NCBI RefSeq assembly: GCF_014205675.1
Contig: NZ_JACIIX010000007.1
Coordinates: forward strand, 62,001 to 126,000
Length of the DNA: 64,000 nt
Direction of reading: 5' to 3'
Origin: Novispirillum itersonii
GTDB lineage: Bacteria; Pseudomonadota; Alphaproteobacteria; Rhodospirillales; Rhodospirillaceae
Numbering within the stretch: position 1 is the stretch's first letter; every line of letters starts with the position of its first letter. The notes under the pieces are model-generated. The model worked only from the letters and a program-made list of their open reading frames with translations. It did no database searches and had not been told where the DNA came from. Shown one piece after another: positions 25,614-34,078 of the stretch. The translations under genes were made by a program, and so were the position numbers.

Positions 25614-25931
25614 TCAGCGCAGGGACCGGCGGCGGTTGTGGGTGACGAACAGCATTTTCCGGTGCTTGGGGCGGAACAGCAGCAGCAGGGAAATGCCAAG
25701 GCCCCCCATCACGGTCCAGGCCGGCAGTTGCAGCAGCCACGATGTCAGCGCCACCGGGAAGCGGGTGTGGAGGGGGTCGGGCATCTGTGGGGTCTGCCCG
25801 GCCAGAAGGGTCAGGATCTCGCCGGTGGCGAGGCTGTCGTGCCCTGCCGAGCCAAGGGCAAGCACTGCATCAGCGGACGCGGCCAGAAAGGCCAGTCCAA
25901 GCATAAGCCATCCGAAGAACCGTCCCATCAT
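25614..25931 (-). CDS. Small predicted inner-membrane protein
   Basis: A 105-residue protein of unknown function. It has an N-terminal hydrophobic helix (FFGWLMLGLAFLAASADAVLAL), a polar loop (GHDSLATGEILTLLAGQTPQMPDP), and a second helix (WTVMGGLGISLLLLF) followed by a basic tail (RPKHRKMLFVTHNRRRSLR), so both ends may face the cytoplasm or the first helix may be a signal. Start at 25931 or the adjacent ATG at 25928. I cannot name a family with confidence. The 265 bp up to fur hold no gene I can support. Confidence 0.6.
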   Translation of the reverse strand: MMGRFFGWLMLGLAFLAASADAVLALGSAGHDSLATGEILTLLAGQTPQMPDPLHTRFPVALTSWLLQLPAWTVMGGLGISLLLLFRPKHRKMLFVTHNRRRSLR

Positions 25932-26183
25932 GATGATCCCCGCGTCGCGAGAGGGTCGATACGCCCGTGTACCGGGCCGGGCCGCCGGAGTGCCTCTGCG
26001 AAGGGTCAGTGCCGGACGGGTCCCGTTGACTGTGGGGGAGACCGGCCAGCGGCAAACCCTGACTTAAGCGGGCGACCTTCTACTGGTGGGTGAGAGTGTC
26101 ACCGGAGTGCCCTAAAAAATCTATAAAGTTTTCCCGAAAAAAGCGGCGGATCAAAAAAAGATCATCGGGTTTGAAAAAAGCCT

Positions 26184-26212
26184 TTGCAATCATCAGCCCG
26201 GTCGGATATCTA
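26184..26212 (+). promoter_or_regulatory. Candidate promoter for tRNA-Ser
   Basis: TTGCAA (26184-26189), 17-bp spacer, TATCTA (26207-26212). It would start RNA near 26219, about 75 nt before the tRNA. The rest of the 360-bp gene-free stretch from 25932 is AT-richer with runs of A and no other recognisable feature. Confidence 0.45.
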
Positions 26213-26294
26213 AACGGCCTCGCGACGGGGAACACCTGAAGCGGTCCGGTTCTCGGGGCAATCAACCTGCATAACCCATTGCCGGATAAGATAT

Positions 26295-26384
26295 GGAGAG
26301 GTGGCCGAGTGGTTGAAGGCGCACGCCTGGAAAGTGTGTATACGGGAAACCGTATCGAGGGTTCGAATCCCTCCCTCTCCGCCA
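26295..26384 (+). tRNA. tRNA-Ser (GGA anticodon)
   Basis: A 90-nt type II tRNA with encoded CCA. Acceptor arm GGAGAGG pairs with CCTCTCC, followed by G and CCA. The anticodon stem CACGC/GTGTG encloses CTGGAAA, giving anticodon GGA for serine codons UCC/UCU. A long variable arm (TATACGGGAAACCGTAT) and the T-arm GAGGGTTCGAATCCCTC are present, as expected for tRNA-Ser. Confidence 0.97.
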
Positions 26385-26391
26385 GATTTGA

Positions 26392-26425
26392 AACCGCCCG
26401 CGCTGAAAAAGCCGGGCGGTTTTGC
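26392..26425 (+). terminator. Terminator after tRNA-Ser
   Basis: Stem AACCGCCCG / CGGGCGGTT with a loop of about 12 nt and then TTGCTTTG, starting 8 bp after the tRNA. Confidence 0.8.
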
Positions 26426-26552
26426 TTTGTCTTCCCTGCATGCGCCAATCCGCAACGGCGGTGGTTCCGCGTGTCGGAAGCACCCTGAAGCGATGCGGGG
26501 CCAACCCTTCCGGATCAGCCCCGCCCCGTTCATGCGATTCCGCCGGTCAGCC

Positions 26553-28172
<1,620 letters not shown>

Positions 28173-28299
28173 GGGGGTCTGGGTTCCGTTGGCAGAGTGC
28201 CCCCCTTATGCCACAGGATCGGGGCGGCGCATGGTTTTTCTTGGCCTGCGGCAGGATTGGCGCGACAGTGCCGCCGTGAAATGGAAGGAAGGCCCGCAC

Positions 28300-28608
28300 A
28301 TGTCCCGCGTTGATGACCTGAAGGCGGTGCTGCGCCGTCTGGTGCCGGATCTGCCCCGCTATGATGAAGGGGCGGTGCTGGACCATGCTCTGCACAGCCG
28401 CGGGCTGCGGATGGCCTCGGCGGAGGCGGCGGCATGGCTGTCTCTGGTGGCCCATGCCCGCCATGTTTACACCGAGTATGACGACCTGATCGCCTCCGGC
28501 TACGACCGCGATGCCGCCCGGTTTTTTGTGGTCGATGACCTGAACACCGCGCTGGGGGACTGGGGGTGCCGCCGCCGGGTCAGCCCGGAGGAAATCCCGG
28601 TTGACTGA
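28300..28608 (+). CDS. DUF2293-like conserved protein
   Basis: A 102-residue protein with the block LVAHARHVYTEYDDLIASGYDRDAARFFVVDDLNTALGDWGC, which I recognise as the core of DUF2293 proteins found in alphaproteobacteria. The function is unknown. Start ATG 28300 follows GGAAGGAAGG; the open frame upstream runs into the ABC-F promoter and is not convincing. It is divergent from the ABC-F gene and ends about 250 bp before the next gene. Confidence 0.7.
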   Translation: MSRVDDLKAVLRRLVPDLPRYDEGAVLDHALHSRGLRMASAEAAAWLSLVAHARHVYTEYDDLIASGYDRDAARFFVVDDLNTALGDWGCRRRVSPEEIPVD

Positions 28609-28809
28609 GAAAACCTTAGGGTGAATGAATTGCCTACCTGTTCCCTTCCGGCGGCAGAATATGCCGGGTGCGGGAAGGTGGTGCCTGAGAGGTTTGCATG
28701 TTTGCACCTGATTTCAGGCGTAGAAATCCAAAGGGCTCCCTTGATTATTAGGGTTTTTCCGGTCTCCGGCCGGTATGGCTTTGTTATTGCTAATGTTCCG
28801 GTCTTCCCC

Positions 28810-28831
28810 CAGACCATCAGCCGATGGTCTG
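28810..28831 (+). other. Hairpin in the leader of the following gene
   Basis: Perfect 9-bp inverted repeat CAGACCATC / GATGGTCTG with loop AGCC, 25 bp before the ATG at 28856. There is no T-run, so it is more likely an mRNA leader structure or a protein site than a terminator. The remaining 200 bp of the 28609-28855 gap show no other clear element. Confidence 0.5.
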
Positions 28832-28855
28832 ATACTGTGCCGGAGCATAAGAATC

Positions 28856-29575
28856 ATGGCTGAAGCCATCACCTCATCGCGGGATATCTGGACCAAGGCG
28901 ATGTCCCGCACCCCCTACGCCGCCAAAGCCGGGTCGTCGGACGAGGATCCGTTGCTGACGTCGCAGGCCGGGGCGTCTGCGGTGTCCGGATCCGGGGCGG
29001 CCAGTGTCACCACCCTGTCCGACAGCGCGCAGACGGAAGCGACCCTGAAAGGAATCGAGGCCAAGGTTGCCCTTGCCGGACAGGCGCTGCACCTGACCCC
29101 GGATAAGGACGGCAATTACGATTTCACCGGATCGCTGCGGCAGTCGGTGCGGGCGCTGGGCGATCAGCTTAACAGCATCCTGTCGCGCAGCCGGATTCCG
29201 GTGGACGGAAACATCAGCGTCTATAAGGCGCAGGATGGGACGCTGAAGGTGCGGGGCGAGCCGCGGATGAAGGAACTGATCGAAAAGGCGATCAACGAAG
29301 ATCCGACCTTCTCGGAAAATTACGATAAGACCAGTGCCATCGCTAAGGCGGATTCCCTGTCCAAGGTGGCGGAAGCCGCCCGCCGCTGGAAGAAAGCCTA
29401 TCCGGCCAAGGAAAAGGAAATCGAGAAGTGGGCGGAGCGGGCTGCGGAAAATGTCCAGAACGCGTCGTTCCAGCTCGATGTCGGGAAAACCGGGGCTTCC
29501 GGGGCGCTGGTCAGCAGTGATGGCAGCCCGATCGGGATTGATCAGCCGGGGGCCCTTGGCGTGCCGCTGATTTAA
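28856..29575 (+). CDS. Hypothetical protein with ASV-LSDxA motif
   Basis: A 239-residue hydrophilic protein without signal peptide or membrane helix. The N-terminal 60 residues are low-complexity and rich in Ser/Ala; near residue 50 is GAASVTTLSDSAQTEAT. The middle has TPDKDGNYDFTGSLRQSVRALGDQLN and KAQDGTLKVRGEPRMKELIEKAI; the end is helical with many Lys/Glu. The serine-rich start and the short motif resemble those in the unknown protein at 42034-42882. I do not recognise the family. Start 28856 follows GGAGCATAAG. modC follows after a hairpin. Confidence 0.6.
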   Translation: MAEAITSSRDIWTKAMSRTPYAAKAGSSDEDPLLTSQAGASAVSGSGAASVTTLSDSAQTEATLKGIEAKVALAGQALHLTPDKDGNYDFTGSLRQSVRALGDQLNSILSRSRIPVDGNISVYKAQDGTLKVRGEPRMKELIEKAINEDPTFSENYDKTSAIAKADSLSKVAEAARRWKKAYPAKEKEIEKWAERAAENVQNASFQLDVGKTGASGALVSSDGSPIGIDQPGALGVPLI

Positions 29576-29585
29576 GGGCAGGCTG

Positions 29586-29612
29586 CGGGGGATCGGAAAG
29601 ACCGGTCCCCCG
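29586..29612 (+). other. Hairpin upstream of modC
   Basis: Imperfect stem CGGGGGA-CGG / CCG-TCCCCCG around AAAGA, just before the modC ribosome site GGAAGGAG. No T-run follows. It could be a weak terminator for the upstream gene or part of the modC leader. No ModE-like box is seen here. Confidence 0.4.
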
Positions 29613-29631
29613 ATCAGGAAGGAGTCTGCTG

Positions 29632-30756
29632 ATGCTCACCGTTGATGTTGCCCGGCAACAAGGGGATCTGGCTTTGTCGCTGGCTCTGTCGGTTGGGGGT
29701 GGCGCACCGGGGATCACGGCGGTCTTCGGTCCCTCCGGGGCCGGGAAAAGCAGTCTGCTGTCTTTGATTTCCGGATTGCAGACCCCGGACCGGGGCCTGA
29801 TCCGGCTGGGGGAAAAGACCCTGTTTTCCCGCCAGCCCGGGCAGGCTGCCACCGTCAATCTGCCGCCGAAGCAGCGGCGGCTGGGGATGGTGTTTCAGGA
29901 TGCCCGGCTGTTTCCGCATCTGTCGGTGCGCAGCAATCTGCTGTTTGGCTGGCGGCTGTGCCGACCAGCCGAACGGCGGCTGACCCTGGAGCCGGTGGCG
30001 GAGATGCTGGGGCTGACCGCCCTGCTGGACCGCCGCCCGGCCTCGCTGTCGGGGGGGGAGCGGCAGCGGGTGGCCGTCGGGCGGGCCCTGCTGTCCTCGC
30101 CCCATCTGATGCTGATGGACGAGCCGCTGGCGGCGCTGGATGCCGCCCGCAAAGCGGATATCCTGCCGTTTCTGGCGCGTCTGCCGCAGGATTTCGGGAT
30201 CCCGGTCCTCTACGTCACCCACGCCATGGACGAGGTGCTGCGGCTGGCGGATGAGCTGGTGCTGATCAGCCGGGGGCAGGTGGCGGCACAGGGGCCGGTG
30301 GAAACCCTGCTCAACCGGCGGGATCTGTGGCCGTTGACCGGTGTGCAGGATCCGGCAACCGTCCTGTCCGCTGCGGTCGAGGAGGTCGGCGCCGACAGTG
30401 TCCGCGTGCGGACGGCAGCCGGGCCGCTGTGGATCGGGGTGGAGGCCCCGCAGACAGCCATGGTGCCCGGTCAGTCGGTCCGGGTGCGGATTTTTGCCCG
30501 CGATGTGGCGCTGGCACTGGAACGGCCACAGGCGATCAGCACCCGCAATATCGTTCCGGCCACCCTGACCGGTCTGGAAACCGGCAGTGGCGGCACGGTC
30601 GATGCCACCCTGTCGGTGGCCGGGGACGGATGCCTGACCGCCCGCATCACCCGGGCGGCGGTGCAGGATCTGGGCTTAACCCCCGGCCTGCCGGTGTTTG
30701 CCCTGATCAAGGCGGCCTCCCTGACCCGGGGCGGGGTGATTTCCCACAGCCCCTGA
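29632..30756 (+). CDS. modC: Molybdate ABC transporter ATP-binding protein ModC
   Basis: ATPase of the molybdate importer, 374 residues. ABC core: GPSGAGKSSLLSLISGL, VFQDARLFPHLSVRSNL, LSGGERQRVAVGRALL, LMDEPLAALD, VTHAMDEV. The C-terminal 130 residues hold a TOBE/Mop-like regulatory domain ending VDATLSVAGDGCLTARITRAAVQDLGLTPGLPVFALIKAASL, which separates ModC from other importers' ATPases. It lies 8.9 kb away from modAB and on the opposite strand, an unusual split. No other molybdate permease is in the window, so it most likely serves ModAB. Confidence 0.93.
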   Translation: MLTVDVARQQGDLALSLALSVGGGAPGITAVFGPSGAGKSSLLSLISGLQTPDRGLIRLGEKTLFSRQPGQAATVNLPPKQRRLGMVFQDARLFPHLSVRSNLLFGWRLCRPAERRLTLEPVAEMLGLTALLDRRPASLSGGERQRVAVGRALLSSPHLMLMDEPLAALDAARKADILPFLARLPQDFGIPVLYVTHAMDEVLRLADELVLISRGQVAAQGPVETLLNRRDLWPLTGVQDPATVLSAAVEEVGADSVRVRTAAGPLWIGVEAPQTAMVPGQSVRVRIFARDVALALERPQAISTRNIVPATLTGLETGSGGTVDATLSVAGDGCLTARITRAAVQDLGLTPGLPVFALIKAASLTRGGVISHSP

Positions 30757-30788
30757 CCGCCGGGACCGGGATGGATGTGCCTCCCGGA

Positions 30789-32387
30789 TCAGAAGGCAGC
30801 GACCACCCCGTTGCTGCGCGGGTCGGCCGCCCCTTCCAGCAGGCCATCGGGATGACGGACCACGGCGGCGGCATGCCCCATGATGTCCTCGAATGCTCCC
30901 AGAACGGTATTCTCATGTCCGGCCCGTTCCAGCGCGGCGTACAGCGCCGGGGAGAAACGGTTTTCCAGCTTCAGGTCATGGGGCTTGGAGTCGCCATAGC
31001 TTTTTCCCAAGACCCAGCGCGGGGCGGACACCGCCTGTTGCAGCGACTGCCCGAAGCGGGCGTAGCGGGTGAACAGGGCGGCCTGTGTCTGTGGCTGCCC
31101 GTCTCCGCCCATGGTGCCAAAGGCCATCACCCGGCCATCGCGGAACTTGGCCATCGCCGGGGCCAGCGTGTGCATCGGTTTGCGGCCCGGCTTCAGGCAA
31201 TTGGGATGATTCTGTTCCAGCGTGAATCCGGCACCACGGTTGTGCCACAGGATGCCGGTCTCGGGCAGAACGACGCCGGAGCCGAAGCCGTGGTAGACGC
31301 TCTGGATGAAGCTGACCATCCGCCCTTCGCCGTCGGCGGCGCACAGGTAGACCGTATCGCCGTCCCCCAGCCGGGCCGGCCATGGGGCCGCCCTGTGGCG
31401 GTCAATGCCGTCTGCCAGCCGGTCCAGTACCGAGTCGTGCAGGTAGGTGGTGGGGTGGACTTCCATGCTCAGCGGGTCGGTGATGTGGGCGTTGCGGACC
31501 TTCAGGGCCACCTTGGTGGCTTCGACGATGGCATGGACATGGTCGAAGCCCTCGGCCTCGGTCGGGTTCAGGCGGTCAACCAGCGCCAGAATCATCAGGG
31601 CGGTCAGGCCCTGCGTCGGCGGCGGGGCGTTAAACAGTGAAATGCCGCCGTCAACCTGCGTTGCCAGCGGGCGGCGGCGCACCGGGCGGTGGCGGGCCAG
31701 ATCCTCGGCCTTCAGCGGGCTGCCACAACGGGCCAGATCGGCGGCAATCCGCCGGGCAATTTCGCCCCGGTAAAAATCATCAAGGCCGTTGCGGGCCAGC
31801 AGCTCCAGCGTGGTGGCCAGCGCCGGGGTGCGCAGGATCGCCCCTTCCGCCGGGACCGATCCGCCGATCAGCATGAAATCGCGGAAGCCCGGCACCGCTT
31901 CCAGCACCGGGCGTTGCCGCCGGGCCATCTGATGCAGCGCCGACGCCACCGGGAAGCCGTGGCGGGCATAGTGAATCGCGTCTTCCAGCAGGCGGTCCAG
32001 CGGCAGGGTCCCGCCCCAGCGCCCGCTGGAAATTTCCAGCGCCGACTGCCAGCCGGACACCGTACCCGCCACGGTACAGGCGGCCAGCGGGCCGTGCAGC
32101 GGCATGGCGGAAAAACCCTTGCCCCGGTACAGCGCCGGATCGGCCTGCCGGGCCGCCGCCCCGGAGCCGTCAATGGAGACCGGAGGGCGGCCGGGTTCAT
32201 GAATCAGCCAGAATCCGTCCCCGCCCAGACTGTTCATATGCGGATAGACCACGGCAATAGTCGCCGCTGCCGCCACCATCGCTTCGATGGCATTGCCGCC
32301 GTCGCGCAGGACGGCAAGGCCACTCTGGGCGGCCAGATGGTGGGGGGCGGCGATCAGGCCACGCAGGGCAGAGGCGGTATGCAGCAT
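30789..32387 (-). CDS. Gamma-glutamyltransferase family protein (YwrD-like)
   Basis: Ntn-hydrolase of 532 residues in the gamma-glutamyltranspeptidase family. The self-cleavage site is GDTVYLCAADGEGRMVSFIQS, with Thr as the new N-terminal nucleophile, followed by GFGSGVVLPETGI. The N-terminal AASGLAVLRDGGNAIEAMVAAAATIAVVYPHMNSLGGDGFWL-type block is present. There is no signal peptide at the chosen start, which, with the GDTVY form, resembles Bacillus YwrD and cephalosporin acylase-like members rather than periplasmic Ggt. The substrate is not known. Start 32387 fits family length. Confidence 0.85.
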   Translation of the reverse strand: MLHTASALRGLIAAPHHLAAQSGLAVLRDGGNAIEAMVAAAATIAVVYPHMNSLGGDGFWLIHEPGRPPVSIDGSGAAARQADPALYRGKGFSAMPLHGPLAACTVAGTVSGWQSALEISSGRWGGTLPLDRLLEDAIHYARHGFPVASALHQMARRQRPVLEAVPGFRDFMLIGGSVPAEGAILRTPALATTLELLARNGLDDFYRGEIARRIAADLARCGSPLKAEDLARHRPVRRRPLATQVDGGISLFNAPPPTQGLTALMILALVDRLNPTEAEGFDHVHAIVEATKVALKVRNAHITDPLSMEVHPTTYLHDSVLDRLADGIDRHRAAPWPARLGDGDTVYLCAADGEGRMVSFIQSVYHGFGSGVVLPETGILWHNRGAGFTLEQNHPNCLKPGRKPMHTLAPAMAKFRDGRVMAFGTMGGDGQPQTQAALFTRYARFGQSLQQAVSAPRWVLGKSYGDSKPHDLKLENRFSPALYAALERAGHENTVLGAFEDIMGHAAAVVRHPDGLLEGAADPRSNGVVAAF

Positions 32388-32410
32388 CGACGGTCCCGTT
32401 CGCTCAGTCT

Positions 32411-32485
32411 GGTTTTTGGGCAAGGCCCAAAAGCTCCGGAGTCCCCGGATCGGGTGCAGGGATGCATTTTTGGGCATCCCTGCCC
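32411..32485. repeat. Cluster of inverted repeats in the ggt-gpt divergent region
   Basis: Three perfect palindromes in 75 bp: TTTTGGGC-AAG-GCCCAAAA (32414-32432), CTCCGGAG (32434-32441) and CAGGGATGC-N8-GCATCCCTG (32457-32482). TTTTTGGGCA occurs in direct repeat at 32413-32422 and 32467-32476. On the minus strand this is the leader of the gamma-glutamyltransferase gene. It may be a dispersed hairpin element or a leader RNA structure. Confidence 0.55.
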
Positions 32486-32640
32486 GTTGAGGGGGCTTCC
32501 GAATTTGGCGCCATTGTTTAAAATGACGCGCTTCTGGTAAAGCACGAAAATTTCGCAGGCCGGACTTTCCGCCCACAGATCCCCGCTGACGGGGGGCTGA
32601 CCGGCGTTTCCCCGACCTCCTTCAACCCGGAAGCCCTGAG

Positions 32641-33129
32641 ATGAAAGACTATACCGCCAGCCGTTACCTCCCGATCGCGTGGGAACTGTTTCACCGCGAT
32701 ACCCGCATGCTGGCCCACAAGCTGGTGCAGATGGCCCCGTTCAAGGGCATTGTCGCCATCACCCGTGGCGGCCTGATTCCATCGTCGATTCTGGCCCGCG
32801 AGCTGGATATCCGTCTGATCGACTGTATCTCCATCGTCTCCTACGACGACCGGGTGCAGGGCGACCCCACTGTCATCAAAGACGTCCAGAAGGATCTGGT
32901 CGGCGATGGTGAAGGCTGGCTGGTGGTGGACGATCTGGTCGACTCCGGCGTCACCGCCCGTCTGGTGAAGAAGCTGCTGCCGAAGGCGCATGTCGCCACC
33001 GTCTATGCCAAGCCGCAGGGGCAGGACGCGGTCGATACCTTCGTGGTGCCGATCGAACAGACCACCTGGCTGCAGTTCCCGTGGGATGCCGAGTTGCAGC
33101 CGAACGAGCCGCTGGCCCGCCGCAAATAA
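32641..33129 (+). CDS. gpt: Xanthine/guanine phosphoribosyltransferase
   Basis: Purine salvage enzyme converting guanine or xanthine plus PRPP to GMP or XMP. The 162-residue protein has the PRPP-binding motif WLVVDDLVDSGVTA, the flexible region VSYDDRVQGDP, GIVAITRGGLIPSSIL and the C-terminal FPWD typical of Gpt rather than Hpt. ATG 32641 follows GGAAG at suitable distance. It stands alone with a strong terminator. Confidence 0.93.
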   Translation: MKDYTASRYLPIAWELFHRDTRMLAHKLVQMAPFKGIVAITRGGLIPSSILARELDIRLIDCISIVSYDDRVQGDPTVIKDVQKDLVGDGEGWLVVDDLVDSGVTARLVKKLLPKAHVATVYAKPQGQDAVDTFVVPIEQTTWLQFPWDAELQPNEPLARRK

Positions 33130-33153
33130 CGGCCGTCCTGAAAAAAACAGCAG

Positions 33154-33181
33154 AACGGGGGTGGAGCAATCCACCCCCGTT
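33154..33181 (+). terminator. Terminator after gpt
   Basis: Perfect 12-bp stem AACGGGGGTGGA / TCCACCCCCGTT with a GCAA loop. The T-run is weak (TTCCTG), but an A-run precedes the stem. Confidence 0.75.
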
Positions 33182-33227
33182 CCTGTATGCAGAAGGCAGC
33201 ATGGACCATACGCAGGAGAGTCCCCCC

Positions 33228-34004
33228 ATGAGCGCAGCATCACCGCAGACCGGCAAAGGCCAGATCTGGGACGCCGGGCGGTATCAGACCAATGCCGGAT
33301 TTGTGCCGGTCCTCGGGGCTCCGGTCCTGACCCTGCTGGCCCCGGCGGAGGGGGAGCGGATCCTTGATCTCGGCTGTGGTGACGGGGCGTTGACGGAAAA
33401 GCTGGCGGCCTGCGGGGCGGTGGTGACCGGGGTGGACGGATCCGCCGCGATGATTGACGCCGCCCGGGCCCGGGGCCTGACGGCGGAGGTGATGGATGGG
33501 CACGCCCTGACCTTCTCCGCCTGCTTCGAAGCGGTGTTTTCCAATGCCGCCCTGCACTGGATGACCCGCCCCGAAGCGGTGGTGGCCGGTGTGGCGCGGG
33601 CGCTGGTGCCCGGCGGGCGGTTCGTCGCCGAGTTTGGCGGTTTCGGCAATGTGGCAGCGGTGGTGACCGCCATGACCGCAGCCCTGAACCGCCGGGGCAT
33701 TGATCCGGCCCCGCGCAATCCGTGGTACTTCCCGACCGTGCAGGAATATTCGGCCCTGCTGGAACAGCATGGCTTCCGGATTGAGGAAATTGCACTGGTC
33801 CCCCGGCCGACGCCGCTGCCGACCGGAATGACCGGCTGGCTGGAAACCTTCGCCGGGCCGTTTGTCGCCGGTCTGGAGGGGGCTGAACAGCAGGCGATCC
33901 TGCAAGAGGCCGAGGCGGCGATGGCCCCGGCCCTGCGCGATTCGTCGGGCGGCTGGTGGGCCGATTACATGCGGCTGCGCTTCCGGGCCGCGCTGGCGGG
34001 CTGA
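33228..34004 (+). CDS. Class I SAM-dependent methyltransferase (Tam-like)
   Basis: A 258-residue methyltransferase. Motif I is ILDLGCGDGALTEKLAACG, followed by VTGVDGSAAMIDAARARG, DGHALTF, FSNAALHWM and LVPGGRFVAEFGG. The NAALHW signature and C-terminal layout resemble trans-aconitate methyltransferase and related proteins. The substrate is unknown. Start 33228 follows AGGAGAG at 7 bp; an ATG at 33201 is in frame but has no site. Confidence 0.83.
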   Translation: MSAASPQTGKGQIWDAGRYQTNAGFVPVLGAPVLTLLAPAEGERILDLGCGDGALTEKLAACGAVVTGVDGSAAMIDAARARGLTAEVMDGHALTFSACFEAVFSNAALHWMTRPEAVVAGVARALVPGGRFVAEFGGFGNVAAVVTAMTAALNRRGIDPAPRNPWYFPTVQEYSALLEQHGFRIEEIALVPRPTPLPTGMTGWLETFAGPFVAGLEGAEQQAILQEAEAAMAPALRDSSGGWWADYMRLRFRAALAG

Positions 34005-34027
34005 TCTGAGGCCAGAGAAAAAAAAAG

Positions 34028-34053
34028 CGGGCGGCTCCTGTCGGGGCCGCCCG
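34028..34053 (+). terminator. Terminator between methyltransferase and MscS gene
   Basis: Stem CGGGCGGC / GCCGCCCG with a 10-nt loop followed by TTGCTT, and an A-rich run on the 5' side so that it can also serve the convergent mscS-type gene. Confidence 0.75.
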
Positions 34054-34078
34054 TTGCTTATGGGGAAAAGGGATTGGT

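Noticed and set aside
25342-26067. A 241-codon plus-strand open frame
   Set aside because: It overlaps the small membrane protein gene antisense and part of the fur leader; composition is Arg/Gly/Ser-rich without motifs.
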